From positions 2,198,005 through 2,262,004 of the forward strand of contig JAESIW010000207.1 of NCBI GenBank assembly GCA_016802295.1: a stretch of 64,000 bases of DNA, written 5' to 3'. The DNA comes from Brachionus rotundiformis. Lineage: Eukaryota > Rotifera > Eurotatoria > Ploima > Brachionidae. The translations under genes were made by a program, and so were the position numbers. The notes beneath the pieces are model-generated. The model worked only from the letters and a program-made list of their open reading frames with translations. It ran no database searches and was not told where the DNA came from. Shown here in pieces: positions 34,421 through 44,903 of the stretch. Position 1 is the first letter of the stretch; each line of letters begins with the position of its first letter.

Positions 34421-35291
34421 TATTTAAATGAGCATTAATTTAATTGATTTGAACAATAATAATATTGAGCATTATTTCTTTGAAACAACATTAATTATAT
34501 TGGACAAGCATTAATTATTTTAAACGTGCATTTATCATATCAAACATGCGCTAATTAAATTTTTGAACATTATAAATTTGCAGTTAACATTAATTTTAAA
34601 AAATTTACAGTAATTTAAAACAAGCAACATTAATTGCTTAACAGTGCTACCATTAAGTACTTTTTACTATGTATCGATACATTTTGTATAATAAAAATAC
34701 GATAGAGAAACTTGAGTCTTACATAAAATGGCAAGTCAACGAGTAGCACATTATATATGGCAAAGAAAATGGTACGTCAAGTATAATTTTAGGTGGGCTT
34801 GAGCTTGGAGTCAACAAAACAATTTAATAACAGATGATAATGACACAGCATGGGTTTCAAATTATGAAATTATATATGAAGATGAAATAGATGATGATAA
34901 AGATATAGGTGAAGAAGGTAGAAAATTCAGATTTTTTATCACAACAAAAGACTTTTATCAAATACAACAATTTCAAACAGACTTCATCAGAAATTGGTAG
35001 CAAACGTAAAAGAGGCAGACCTGCAAAAGCTAAAGGTGCTTTATTAGTGCAATAATGGTTTTATTAATGTAACTTTGATAAAAATTTCATATTCATTTAC
35101 TGGTTTTATAATGCAAAAAAAAATTTTCTCATTGTTATGGCTTAAATTAAATAATGCTTGTTTGTATATAATTTAATGGTAAATAAATGATAAATTTATG
35201 CTCAATTAGAGATTTTTTAATGATTTTAATTTACTGCTAATACCTTAAAAAATTAATGCTCATTCAGTATTTTTTTACGCTCATTTAAATA
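34421..35291. mobile_element. degraded DNA transposon with inverted termini
   Basis: Left end TATTTAAATGAGCATTAATT and right end GCTCATTTAAATA (35279-35291) are inverted copies, and GAGCATTAATT-like subrepeats recur several times inside the left 200 nt and, inverted, inside the right 150 nt. Between them are broken coding pieces: MASQRVAHYIWQRKW (34728-34772), an acidic EDEIDDDKDIGEEG stretch and a terminal KRKRGRPAKAKG AT-hook followed by a stop near 35050. Frames are interrupted, so it is dead. Subterminal repeat clusters are usual for some cut-and-paste transposons; family not recognised. Confidence 0.65.
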
Positions 35292-35461
35292 CAAGCCAAA
35301 TTTTAATTTACTAAATAATAAATATAATATTTTCTATACAAATGTTAAGTTCATTTTGTTTTTTTACTTAGAGAAAACAAAATTCATAAATTCATAAAAC
35401 TCACATTTTCTAGATATCTAAATATAATTATTATTTAAAAAATTAAGAATTTGTTCAAATA

Positions 35462-36903
35462 ATGACTCTGGTTGATTACAATATATTTGTAGGTACTGAC
35501 AATGGCATACTTAAAGGTAAAAGACCAAAATTTGACCAATAGTGGTAAACAAATAACCATTTTGAAAAAAGGTATCAATTCAAGAACAAAAACATTCAAT
35601 AACCTTAACTGCATGGAAAATTTGACCAAAGATAAAGAAATTTTACAAATGACTTGGTTCGAAGAACACAATCAACAAATTGTAAAATATTGTTTATATT
35701 TTAGACAAAATAAAGATAATTATCAAATTATTTAGATTTTTTTTTCCACCAAAGACCATCACATAATTAGGTACAATACAGCAAAAAATATTCCAGAACC
35801 TTTTACCGATTTTGGTCAGTTTGACTGTGGATCAGGTGATCTAAAAGGTATTGAGATCTTTGACAAGTAAGTCTGTAAAATTACATTCCCTACTGCTAAT
35901 CTTAATAGCTAATTAAAGAGATAAGCTCGTTACTTGTGTCGATAAGGGTCTAATGAAACTTTGGTCAATAGATGAAGAAAATATTGGCAGAAAAGTTTTA
36001 AATGAATTTAAATGTGGATCAGACATTTTTTCCATAAAGAAAAATCCTTTCAACCATAAACTAATTGCTACAGGTGGAAGAGAAAACGATTTAAAAATTT
36101 GGAACTTGGATAAGACAGAAGCAATATTTAAAGCTAAAAATGTGTCCGACAATTGGATACAGCTTAGAGAGCCTGTTTGGGTTACAGCAATTGACTTTTT
36201 AGATGAGAATAGAGTGGTGGTTGGAACTGGTCATCATCAAGTAAGAGTATATGACTTAAAAACTGGCATTAGAAGGCCCGTCTTCAACTTAAACTATGGT
36301 GAAAACCCACTTACAGCAATAAGAGTATTGCCGGACTCGTCTAATCGGGTAATAGTTGGCAATACCCGAGGTGAAATGGAAATGATTGATCTTCGATCTA
36401 CCATTAGTAAAAATGAACAATGCAAAGCAGTAAAAAAGTATAAAGGATTCCAAGGAACTATAAAGTCAATTATGATTGAAAATTGTCCTTTGTATAATTT
36501 GAATGGTTCGAATCTGTGCGTTGCCACATGTGGTCTTGACCGATTTCTAAGGATTCATCATGTAGAAAGTTCATCGCTTTTATCCAAGGTCTACTTGAAG
36601 TCAAGACTCAATTGTTTATTGTTTTCTAGCCATGAGCCGACCAAGCCAGTACCAAAGAAATCTGAAGAACTTGACGATGATCAAGTTAGTAATGTTAATA
36701 GTGAAGATTTGGGCACTGACGATCTTTGGAGTGACATGGAAACAATTGTGGATGAAAATCCAATTTTACTCAAAAAATCCAAGAAAAAGTTAGAAAAAAG
36801 ACTTCAAGACTTTGATAGTGAATCTTTGGATAGCCAAATTGAGAAAGACTCAGACGGTTTTGCTAAACCAAAAGTTATAAAAAAATCTAAAAAAATTAAA
36901 TAA
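35462..36903 (+). CDS. WDR74: WD repeat protein 74, ribosome biogenesis
   Basis: Exons 35462-35681, 35736-35866 and 35919-36903. WDR74 (yeast Nsa1) is a seven-bladed WD40 protein that works with the MTR4/NVL machinery in early 60S subunit maturation in the nucleolus. Family blocks are clear: IFVGTDNGILKG, LIATGGRENDLKIWNLDK, HHQVRVYDLKTGIRRPVF, GENPLTAIRVLPDSS, CGLDRFLRIHHVES, SKVYLKSRLNCLLFS and the acidic DDLWSDME, followed by a Lys-rich C-terminal nucleolar-type tail. In exon 1 the frame that encodes MTLVDYNIFVGTDNGILKG runs into a stop, and the good reading continues one base later (GKQITILKKG). One extra A in the GGTAAAAGACC stretch at about 35513-35520 would explain it. Confidence 0.92.
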
Positions 36904-37198
36904 AATTTCTAAAAAATGTAAATATTTTTTCATTTTTTTTTGTTTTAATGTATTTAACAAATGCATTTTATATCTAAATATATTATTTTTTAAAACAGAT
37001 ATTATCAATTTAAATAAGTATTATGATATTAAGATAATTTATTTTTAAATGTAACTATATTTAATCAGTATTAATAATTAAATTGTGCTGATTAGGATCA
37101 TTATCAAATTTAATAGTTATGATTAATCAATTTTTTTTAATTCTTAAATTATCAATTAAATTAAAAAAATTCGATTTAATCTTTGAAAATTGTTCTAG

Positions 37199-38874
37199 AT
37201 GGGAACTGTTGATGTTTGTATTGGAAATAACTTAATTATCGATTTGGATATATTTTCTCTATGGGTCGACGGATTTACCAGTAAATTAAGATAAAAAGAT
37301 TGTAGAAGTGTTAATTATTAATTAAATAAAGTTGAACAATGCAAATCAGAGATTCTTAAAAAGGACCCATCAGCTAGAAGCTGCAAAGAAAGCATAATAA
37401 TCAAGGATATTGTGGATAATTACCACAATTTTAACCGGTTAGAACAGTACTTGCAGGTTCCGTGCAGGCTTAGAGAGCAGTTGATGTTCCAGGTATCAGA
37501 GGAAATGATAGAGAAATTGGTCCAGCGATACTACCAGTACAACTCATATGTCATACGTGATATTTTAAACCACAAATTGACCCACAAGCAAAGGAAAGAT
37601 TTGGATGATATTGCGGAAAGAACCGAGACCAGAGTGAGAAGTTGTAGGAGACAAGTTTGTCAATTAAGCAGATAAAAATATATAAAAGGATGATTATTTA
37701 ATTTTAGTTTGATAATTTAAGACAAATAATTCGAATCCTAGATGACCTAAAAGGCCCAATCTTTCGGAATATCACAGAGTATTTTTGCTTGCCCAAAGCA
37801 TTGGCAGAGTAGCGCAAATTATTAATTTAAAATTTTATTAAATGAGTATTTTTCTAATAGAGACTACACAGCTATAGTGTTCTTGGCGCGAAATCAGTTT
37901 GATCTTTCCAAGCGAAAACTCGCCTATCTAATACTTGATGACTTCATTTATTGTGCAAACCAAATGATTGCCCACTGGCCAATGTCCAATAGCTTCGAAA
38001 ATGACTCCGACTTTAGTAGAGAGTTTTTAATCAATTTTAAAGAATTGAAAATTTTGGCCGAAAAAGAATATATTGATGAACATAAAAGGTAATTTTTTCA
38101 TACTTAAAAATATAGATATTTTAATATTATTTTGAAAATAATTTTCAATTTAGCCAAATAAAATCACAAAATTTTTAATTAAATCAAAATTATCATTAAA
38201 TATGATTTTAAAAAAGATTATTAGAACGATCTATTCTTTCAAGATGACAGCCAAATTTAATTATTACCATTAATCCCAATTTTTCCCAAGATCATAAAAA
38301 ATTGTTTTTATAAAAACTAAATCTAAATTTATTATTTGAAAAATCCACGTGTTTATCTAATAACTTCAGTAAAATTAAAATTTGATTTTACGATCTAAAA
38401 TTAATTAGAATGTTTTCTTGATTAAGTTTTGGTAGATTTTAATAGAACTTAATTTGTTTTAAAGGTTGGTGCTTCATGGCATAGCCAAAGTATTGAACAA
38501 CAATTTGACCAAAGATTGCCGATGCTTGGTCATATTTGAAGATATGTTCAAAGACTTGAGTCGATCATTAATCGAAATAGCCCATTCATTAAATCATACC
38601 AAGGACATGAAAGACTTATTTTTTGATTTAGTCGAGCGGTTCATTGAACCGTGCAAAGAGGTCAAAATTATAAAAAACGAAATTACAATTTTTTTAGATG
38701 AATACAGAAAAAAAGCCCACATGGTTCCTGATATATCCAAGTAAGTTAATTTAAAAAATTAATTTATTTATTTCTAAAATTTTAATATTTTTCAGAGAAT
38801 ATCCCAAATTTTCTCATATATTTGACAAATATATGATAACTATTTCAAATTGTATTATCCAAATGTATCATTGA
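37199..38874 (+). CDS. FIBP: acidic FGF intracellular-binding protein
   Basis: Six exons: 37199-37280, 37332-37654, 37708-37808, 37861-38088, 38465-38740, 38796-38874; all phases agree, 362 residues against 364 in human. Diagnostic blocks include the N-terminal IGNNLIIDLDIFSLWVDGF, KQRKDLDDIAERTETRVRSC followed by RRQFDNLRQI, and LFFDLVERFIEPC. Human FIBP binds internalised FGF1 and its loss causes an overgrowth syndrome with heterotaxy hints; its biochemical role is not settled. It starts directly after TTGTTCTAG, 295 nt downstream of WDR74 on the same strand, so the ATG could follow a trans-splice acceptor. The C-terminus SNCIIQMYH mirrors the human end. Confidence 0.96.
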
Positions 38875-38890
38875 TTTTTATTTATTAATT

Positions 38891-39631
38891 TTATCTAATA
38901 AAATATTTAATAAAATTATCTTGTCTCATAACTACTCCGTGTTTTGTCACTAGTTTGCTTTGTCCTGGCTCCAGGTTCATAGTAATAAACTCCTCTATAT
39001 TGTTTGTGCATGAATCCGTCCTAATAGATTCATATTTAGGCGGTTCTGCCTTAAATTCACCTGTTTTTTCATCAATCATATGAGAACGATCCGAGGCAAA
39101 ATTTTCAATGTAATACTTGGCCGGAATAACCCGGTACAAGCGTTCATATTTTGGATCCAAACTGTTCATTGCTGGAAATGCATTTTTCGCATATGAGTCA
39201 AAATCCTCTGGAAAATTAAGAACTGTGTCAAAGTCGTAGACGAAACTTTGGTCTGGACCTCTTTGAACACCAATTACATGATAATCCTATTATTGATAAT
39301 AATTTAATAGATTTAAATATTTTTTTTTATTTACTTACCCATATGACTGGATAATTTATGTCACTGGATGATTTTTGGCACCAAATTGGAACCTATTTAA
39401 ATATAAATTTTATAAATAAATTAACAAAAAAATCTTATTTAACCATTCTATCTTGATTTGAAATAAAGACTGCGTATAAATCTTCTTGGTCATTTTTGTC
39501 CAGCAAAAACTTTAAAAATTTCCAAATATTCTCTTCACTATAGATGATTAATTTACTATTTGCCATTTTAAATTCTAACTTTACCAGTAGCATGAGGTGT
39601 AAACCAATTCATTTTTAGAGAATAATTCCAT
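38891..39631 (-). CDS. NTAQ1: protein N-terminal glutamine amidohydrolase
   Basis: Exons 39631-39585, 39537-39444, 39392-39339 and 39286-38891; 196 residues (human 205). The enzyme converts N-terminal Gln to Glu, feeding the Arg/N-degron pathway. The catalytic Cys-His-Asp triad is present: Cys in SCYCEENIWKF, His in the eponymous WDYHV motif, and Asp in VYDFDTVLNFP. The family block FASDRSHM follows. The Cys codon TG/T is split by a 47-nt intron; reading without that intron from the ATG at 39570 would replace Cys by Ser and should not be used. The gene is tail-to-tail with FIBP (16 nt between stop codons) and head-to-head with COQ2 (110 nt). Confidence 0.95.
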
Positions 39632-39741
39632 CTTTATCAAAAATAAAAACAAAAAAGAAAAATAATTTATGATATTTATGAATGTTTTAAAAAATCTAAG
39701 TACTTGGCTTGAGATTAATTCATATTAATTTTGGTAAAAAA
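39632..39741. promoter_or_regulatory. bidirectional promoter region NTAQ1/COQ2
   Basis: Only 110 nt lie between the start codons of two divergent housekeeping-type genes. No TATA-like element is placed clearly; the segment is A-rich. Shared promoter inferred from spacing. Confidence 0.5.
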
Positions 39742-40821
39742 ATGTACTCAAGTCGTTTATTGTACAAACTTAGGACTCCTTTGATTGCTTTTAAGAACAG
39801 ACCTCAATTTTTTTATACCAGTTTGTCTACACCTAAATTAGCCCAAGAAGATGTGAAAATCCGGCAAGAAAAACTCGAAGAGGAGCGAATCCGAGCCGAG
39901 TTAACCAGTATGGAAAAGAAAACCACTACGAATTCGCTTCTTGAACCATATGTGAAATTAATGCGCTTGGACAAATTGGCACCATTTTGGCTAGTTTACT
40001 GGCCAGGTGCTTGGGGTATAATTGGTGCGGCATCTTATTTAAACACTCAACCAGATTTGTACATGCTTGCCATATTTGGAATAGGTGGTCTAGCCATGCG
40101 GACAGCTGGCTGCATTGTGAATGATATATGGGACAAAAATTACGATAAAAAGGTGGAGCGCACCAAAGATCGTCCACTTGCCTCTGGTCAAGTAGGCATA
40201 CCAGCTGCCCTAGGTTTACTAGGTTTAAATCTTAGCGTAGCCCTAACTGCACTGCTTCAGCTTAATTTGACCACTCAAGTTCTAGGAGCATGCTGTCTAT
40301 TTCCAGTTGCTATTTATCCAGCGACTAAAAGATTTACCTATTGGCCACAAGTCGTACTCGGCACCACTTTTAGTTGGGGTGCATTAATGGGATGGAGTGC
40401 TGTAATTTGCTCCACTTTATCACAAGATGCCAATATCCTAAGCTTTTTGCCAGCAATGTTTCTTTACTTAGGCTGTGTTAATTGGACTTTATTCTATGAC
40501 ACTGTTTACGCTTTTCAAGACATCAAATATGATGAAAAACTTGGTCTTAAATCGTCGGCAATAGCCATCCAGAAAAAGCCTATTACTTGGTTACTAGGCT
40601 TTTCGAGTTTATGCGTATCCAATTTAGCTTTGTTTGGATGGCTGACCAACCAAGAACCGATTTATTACATGAGCTTGGGTTTGGCTATGGCTCATTTTGC
40701 CAAACAAATGGCTGTTGTTAATTTCAAATCACCTGAATCATGTGCCAAACAGTTCAGATCAAACAACACTATTGGTGCCATCATGACTTTTGGTCTAATG
40801 GCAAGTGTTTTAATAAAATAG
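39742..40821 (+). CDS. COQ2: 4-hydroxybenzoate polyprenyltransferase, mitochondrial
   Basis: Intronless, 359 residues from the ATG at 39742. COQ2 attaches the polyprenyl tail to 4-hydroxybenzoate in ubiquinone synthesis on the inner mitochondrial membrane. The two Asp-rich prenyl-diphosphate binding motifs are present: NDIWDKNYDKKVERTKDRP and YDTVYAFQDIKYDEKLGLKS. Another family signature is the YWPQVVLGTTFSWGALMGWS stretch. About eight membrane segments can be picked out. The N-terminal 35 residues are basic and Ser/Leu-rich, as expected for a mitochondrial presequence. Lack of introns is unusual in this window and the codon use is slightly richer in G+C, but the sequence is metazoan-like. 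Confidence 0.96.
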   Translation: MYSSRLLYKLRTPLIAFKNRPQFFYTSLSTPKLAQEDVKIRQEKLEEERIRAELTSMEKKTTTNSLLEPYVKLMRLDKLAPFWLVYWPGAWGIIGAASYLNTQPDLYMLAIFGIGGLAMRTAGCIVNDIWDKNYDKKVERTKDRPLASGQVGIPAALGLLGLNLSVALTALLQLNLTTQVLGACCLFPVAIYPATKRFTYWPQVVLGTTFSWGALMGWSAVICSTLSQDANILSFLPAMFLYLGCVNWTLFYDTVYAFQDIKYDEKLGLKSSAIAIQKKPITWLLGFSSLCVSNLALFGWLTNQEPIYYMSLGLAMAHFAKQMAVVNFKSPESCAKQFRSNNTIGAIMTFGLMASVLIK

Positions 40822-41544
40822 ATATTTAATTTGTATTTAAATTTATTTCTAATAATTTAAAAAATAATTATTTTAATAAAAATGTGCAAAAAAAAAATTA
40901 AGGATATTTATTTTGATGATAAAAATTTATAATGTTGAACTGTTTTTCCAGACTTAATGGTTCCAATTGAATGGATTTTTGCGATAATCGGTTCGATGAG
41001 TTGGACTGAGTGGAATTGTGTGATGAAACGGACGTTATCGCTTAAAAAGTTTTATTAAATAATTAAAAATTAATTAGATAAATTTTTAAGCGTACACTGA
41101 GAATGATTCACCATTGATTAATTAAGCTAAATAGCAATCAGTAAATGATTATTGATAAATATTCTTAGATTAACAATCTTAGAAAATTAAGGTTTAGATA
41201 AAAAATCTTAAATCTTTTCATGTTAATTAATTTAATTAATACTAGTTTTATTATTTTTAAATTTTTTTAATCCTATTTTATTTTTTTGAATAATAGATAA
41301 AATAATTTTGTTTATTTTCAATTTTTTAAGAGATAAATCCAAAAAATTTAATTACATTAAAATACAGAACTAAATAATATGAAAAAATAAAATTCAAGTG
41401 CACTAATTAATTAAAAAGAAATTAATTAAAGATTATTTAATACAAAAATTAGACTAAAAAGTTAATGTAATCAATTAAACATTGCAGTTTGTGAAATCAT
41501 AGATTTAAGATTTTTTAATATTAATTTTTTTTAATTTTTTATAA
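40822..41544. other. AT-rich spacer between convergent genes
   Basis: About 720 nt of 3' flanking sequence for COQ2 and the aftiphilin-like gene. A less AT-rich 100-nt patch at 40940-41045 has no open frame. Confidence 0.5.
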
Positions 41545-42279
41545 TTAATAATTACATTTTTTATCAGAATCTTCATCTTTACCATTTGACCCATTCTGTG
41601 TATATATTTCGCTTAACAATTTGTTGAGATAATTTTTTGGCGTATTTTCGGACTCGGTTTGTTCGAAAAAGCTTAGGTCTATGTTCAAAGTAGAGGTGGC
41701 ACTTACGTCCAAGGACTCAACCGATTCTTTTGGCGATGTCTGATTGACAGATTCGGTAATCTGTGTACCAAGATCAATTTTAACAGGCTGCAAAATTTCA
41801 TCACTGCTCAGAAATGCGGGCTTTTTGGGCTGTACAGGAAGTTGCCGATGTAAATTTAGCGACTTTAAGTACTCGTCCTCCAAGCTGGACAATGACCACT
41901 TGAATTTTAGACTCAAAGATTCGTCATTTATGGATGTGTAGCGCCTGAGCTCGGTCCAAGTTGGATCATGGTCTACACTCAACTCGTTTTCGGCTATATT
42001 TTCACAAAAATTTATATCATTATTATTTTGATTAATTAAAAAATTTTCGATTAAATTTAGAAGAGGATTTTTCTGAGCTGTTTTGGGCGTTTCGACAAAG
42101 TCTGTCCACTCATCATCTATTTGTGGCCGAGTAGCACCATTTAACTGATTTGTGTGAGGAGTTGGCAAGCTGAAATCGGCCCATTCTGCCTCGTCCTTGC
42201 CGGAATCTTGCTCATTAAATGGATTCCATTCGGACGCCTTTTCTGCCACCAAATCTGCCTCTTCGCTTTTGCTTTCCAT
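41545..42279 (-). CDS. aftiphilin-like clathrin-binding protein
   Basis: Single exon, 244 residues, acidic. Three W-x-x-F-type motifs lie in the first 65 residues (SEWNPFN, AEWADFS, DEWTDFV), which in aftiphilin and related proteins bind AP-1/GGA ear domains. At residues about 108-145 the sequence TWTELRRYTSINDESLSLKF plus KWSLSSLEDEYLKSLNL follows the pattern of the aftiphilin clathrin-binding box domain (W, then F/Y-x-W and a leucine-rich end). Aftiphilin helps clathrin traffic at the trans-Golgi network and endosomes. It is far shorter than the vertebrate protein (about 930), so it would be a minimal adaptor. The identification rests on motif order. Confidence 0.65.
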   Translation of the reverse strand: MESKSEEADLVAEKASEWNPFNEQDSGKDEAEWADFSLPTPHTNQLNGATRPQIDDEWTDFVETPKTAQKNPLLNLIENFLINQNNNDINFCENIAENELSVDHDPTWTELRRYTSINDESLSLKFKWSLSSLEDEYLKSLNLHRQLPVQPKKPAFLSSDEILQPVKIDLGTQITESVNQTSPKESVESLDVSATSTLNIDLSFFEQTESENTPKNYLNKLLSEIYTQNGSNGKDEDSDKKCNY

Positions 42280-42836
42280 CAGTTAAAGAAAAACAAATTT
42301 TTTTTTTATTCATATGATTTTATTATTTTAATTTTAAATTGCTACATGAATATAATTTTATGTATTTGTGTCTCTATATGTGAAAATGCAGTTTTTATTT
42401 TTTTAAATTATAAAATGCAAAAAATTTTAGAGGTAATTTCCTGTATATTATGGATAAGCTTTCTAATATGGTCCGCTGCAATTATTTATTCAAAAAATAA
42501 AATAATTTTTTTAATTTAATTTTTATAATTAAAACTTTATTAATTAAAATTGATCAGTTTATTGATTAATCTAAATTCGCTTTATGAATTGAGTTGATCG
42601 AATCACATTTTATCTTCTTATCTTTGCTTTTTGATAAAAATATATTTAATTTAGTCTAATAAAACTTAGCATTACGTTTTAATCATCGACGGATTTATTA
42701 AAATTTTAGGCAAATTAGTTTTATCGCTTGATAGTAGCAGAGTGAATGATTAAAATGTTATCTTAATATGACAAATTTTTTCATAAAATAAAAAAAAACA
42801 CTAATTTAGACTATTTTAATAAAGCAGAGTTAAAAG
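42280..42836. promoter_or_regulatory. divergent spacer, aftiphilin-like and calmodulin-like genes
   Basis: About 560 nt between divergent starts. AT-rich; an open frame over 42320-42519 (+) is A/T-driven and hydrophobic by composition and was not accepted. Confidence 0.4.
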
Positions 42837-43428
42837 ATGGTAGGGTTTGGGCTTTATTTTGGTTTTAATTAATTGGTAGATTTAAATCTAGGCAGATTTT
42901 TTGACCGATGAGGAGATAGCCAGCTTTCGGGAGGCATTTGACAACTTTGATAGAGATAAAAATGGTTTTATTACAAAGAAAGAAATAAAAAAAGTTGTAA
43001 AAAAGTGCGGTTCGAGCATAAAAAAAAAGGAAATTGAGGAAATGGTAACTATTTTTTGGTAAACCAGGCCAATTAATGGTAAAAAATTTTAGATTGAAAA
43101 TTTTGATATTGATAACGATGGTAAGATTAATTTCGAAGAGTTTATTAATTTGATGAGGACCAAGCTGAAAAACACATTTAATGAGTGCATTAGGAAAACA
43201 TTTGACTCGTTTGACAAGGACAAAAATGGTTTCATCACACGACCAGAGTTGAAAAATGCAATGAAAAAATTGGACAAAAATATCACTGTGGAAGAATTGG
43301 AAGCTATGTTTTCAGAAGCAGATACCAATAAAGATGGAAAAATTGATTTTGAAGGTAAACATCTATTAAAAATAGAATTAATTTATTTTTTACTTTAAGA
43401 GTTTGTCCGAATTGTCAAATCAAAATAA
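42837..43428 (+). CDS. calmodulin-like protein, copy 1
   Basis: Exons 42837-42839 (only the ATG), 42892-43044, 43093-43354 and 43400-43428; 148 residues, as in calmodulin. A first exon that holds only the start codon is the classic calmodulin arrangement. It starts MADFLTDEEIASFREAFDNF. Loops are DRDKNGFITKKE, DIDNDGKINFEE, DKDKNGFITRPE and DTNKDGKIDFEE; all four keep acidic residues at positions 1, 3 and 12 and Gly at 6, so four calcium sites are likely. It differs from true calmodulin in the Lys-rich central linker region. It pairs with a second copy 0.9 kb downstream that has the same intron positions. Confidence 0.9.
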
Positions 43429-43640
43429 TTATTATATGAAATGAATATTTTTAATTATCTTGAATAATAGACTTTTATGTATTTTTAAAATTTAATCTTT
43501 ATTAATATCTAAAATAAATGTTAGTTTATTAATTAAATAAGTTTTTACTTGGTATCTTTTATTAAATAGTAAATTATTTTGGCATATTAGGATTTATTAT
43601 TTATCTTCAAGAATGAGCTAATTTTATTTGTTTTACCATA

Positions 43641-43877
43641 TTATGTTCTGCGCCATTTAAAATTTAAAAGAACTAGAGACCACTTTAACTTGGCATTGAC
43701 AAGGTATAATTCAGGAAAAATTGCATCTTCAAAGTTAGCTTCCAAGACTGGTATCACCATATTTAAGTTTCCAATCTTATTAGTTATTTGACATTTTTTC
43801 GGAGTTGGTGCTGAATGCTTTTTTCCAATATTGACCAAACAGCAGTAAAATTTCAGAGGTTCCATCAAAATTTTCAT
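43641..43877 (-). CDS. hypothetical small protein
   Basis: An ATG-initiated frame of 78 codons on the minus strand between the two calmodulin-like genes. Composition (Lys, Leu, Pro, two Cys in FYCCLVN) and codon use are unlike the surrounding AT-rich spacer, which suggests real or formerly real coding. No family was recognised and no signal peptide is obvious. It could be an exon of a larger gene, or a decayed fragment. Confidence 0.3.
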   Translation of the reverse strand: MKILMEPLKFYCCLVNIGKKHSAPTPKKCQITNKIGNLNMVIPVLEANFEDAIFPELYLVNAKLKWSLVLLNFKWRRT

Positions 43878-44310
43878 TTTATTACCAGGTTTTTTAAAAG
43901 ATTAATTAAAATAAAAACAATAATAAGATAATATTTATTTTTAAATGTGTAATAAACCATGCTAAGCAAATTTGACAAAATAATCAATATGGAAAGAATG
44001 TTTGTCAAAATTAGGTATATTTTAAAATTCCTATCCGTGAAATAAGATAAGAACTAAATCTGAAAAATTGTGATTAAATTCAAACAAAATAAACAGTAAT
44101 TATAATCCAATAAATGGTTCCGTATGACATCATGATCAATCAATTCGAATTATATTCGAAAAATTTTAATTAAAAATCACTTGCCTGATTATTCACTCAT
44201 ATGAATCATTATTCTTAATCAGGAAGAACGCTTGATGCAAACAATAATACCTTGTCTATAAAAAAGAGAAATTTTTACCAAATTTTAGGAGAAAAAAAAA
44301 TAAACAAAAA

Positions 44311-44903
44311 ATGGTAAGATAGAAATATGTTTTAAAATTTTGGTAAAATTTTTTGTAGTCCGAAAGTTTAAGTCCACAACAAATCGAAGATTTGCGCCAG
44401 GCTTTTTCACTTTTTGACCGAGACCAGAGTGGCTCAATTACAATCGAAGAGCTTGAGAATGTGATGCGCTCGATTGGCATAAGTCCGTCCTCCCGCAATC
44501 TTAAAGACTTGGTAAACTTGAGCCTTGGAACCGAATGGGATTTATTTCTTATTCTTTTAAGTTTAAAATGATTGACGCGGACTCAAGTGGGACAATTAAT
44601 TTCAACGAGTTTTTGAACTTGATGTACGGAAAGTATCCAGATCAAGACGATGAATTGCGCACTGTTTTTGAAGTATTTGACAAGGACAAAAATGGTTACA
44701 TTACCAAGGACGAGCTTAAAAAAGCCATGGAAAAAATGAACCAAGATGTGACTGATGAAGACCTAGAAGAGATGATGACGGAGGCCGACATTAACAACGA
44801 TGGTCAAGTCAACTATGATGGTAAATCTTATTCTAAAATAGACCGAACTAGTTCATGGATATTATTTTTAGAGTTTGTCAAAATGATGAAGCAAAATAAT
44901 TGA
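44311..44903 (+). CDS. calmodulin-like protein, copy 2
   Basis: Exons 44311-44313 (only the ATG), 44359-44511, 44562-44820 and 44872-44903; 148 residues. Loops are DRDQSGSITIEE, DADSSGTINFNE, DKDKNGYITKDE and DINNDGQVNYDE (the last completed across the splice site), all with good calcium-binding residues. The second coding exon is 153 nt in both copies and the last introns are at the same phase, so the two are tandem duplicates. Calmodulin-type proteins link calcium to kinases, channels and axonemal proteins; which targets are used here is unknown. Closer to calmodulin than copy 1 in the second half (EEMMTEADINNDG). Confidence 0.9.

Noticed and set aside
35502..35735. A separate small gene starting at 35502 (+)
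   Set aside because: It is WDR74 exon 1 in the shifted frame; the sequence before and after matches WDR74 order.
39537..39570. NTAQ1 start at 39570 giving a Ser nucleophile
   Set aside because: An upstream exon with correct phase gives the conserved Cys and family N-terminus.
42154..42519. 121-codon frame (+) across the start of the aftiphilin-like gene
   Set aside because: First part is antisense to real coding, the rest is AT-driven hydrophobic sequence.
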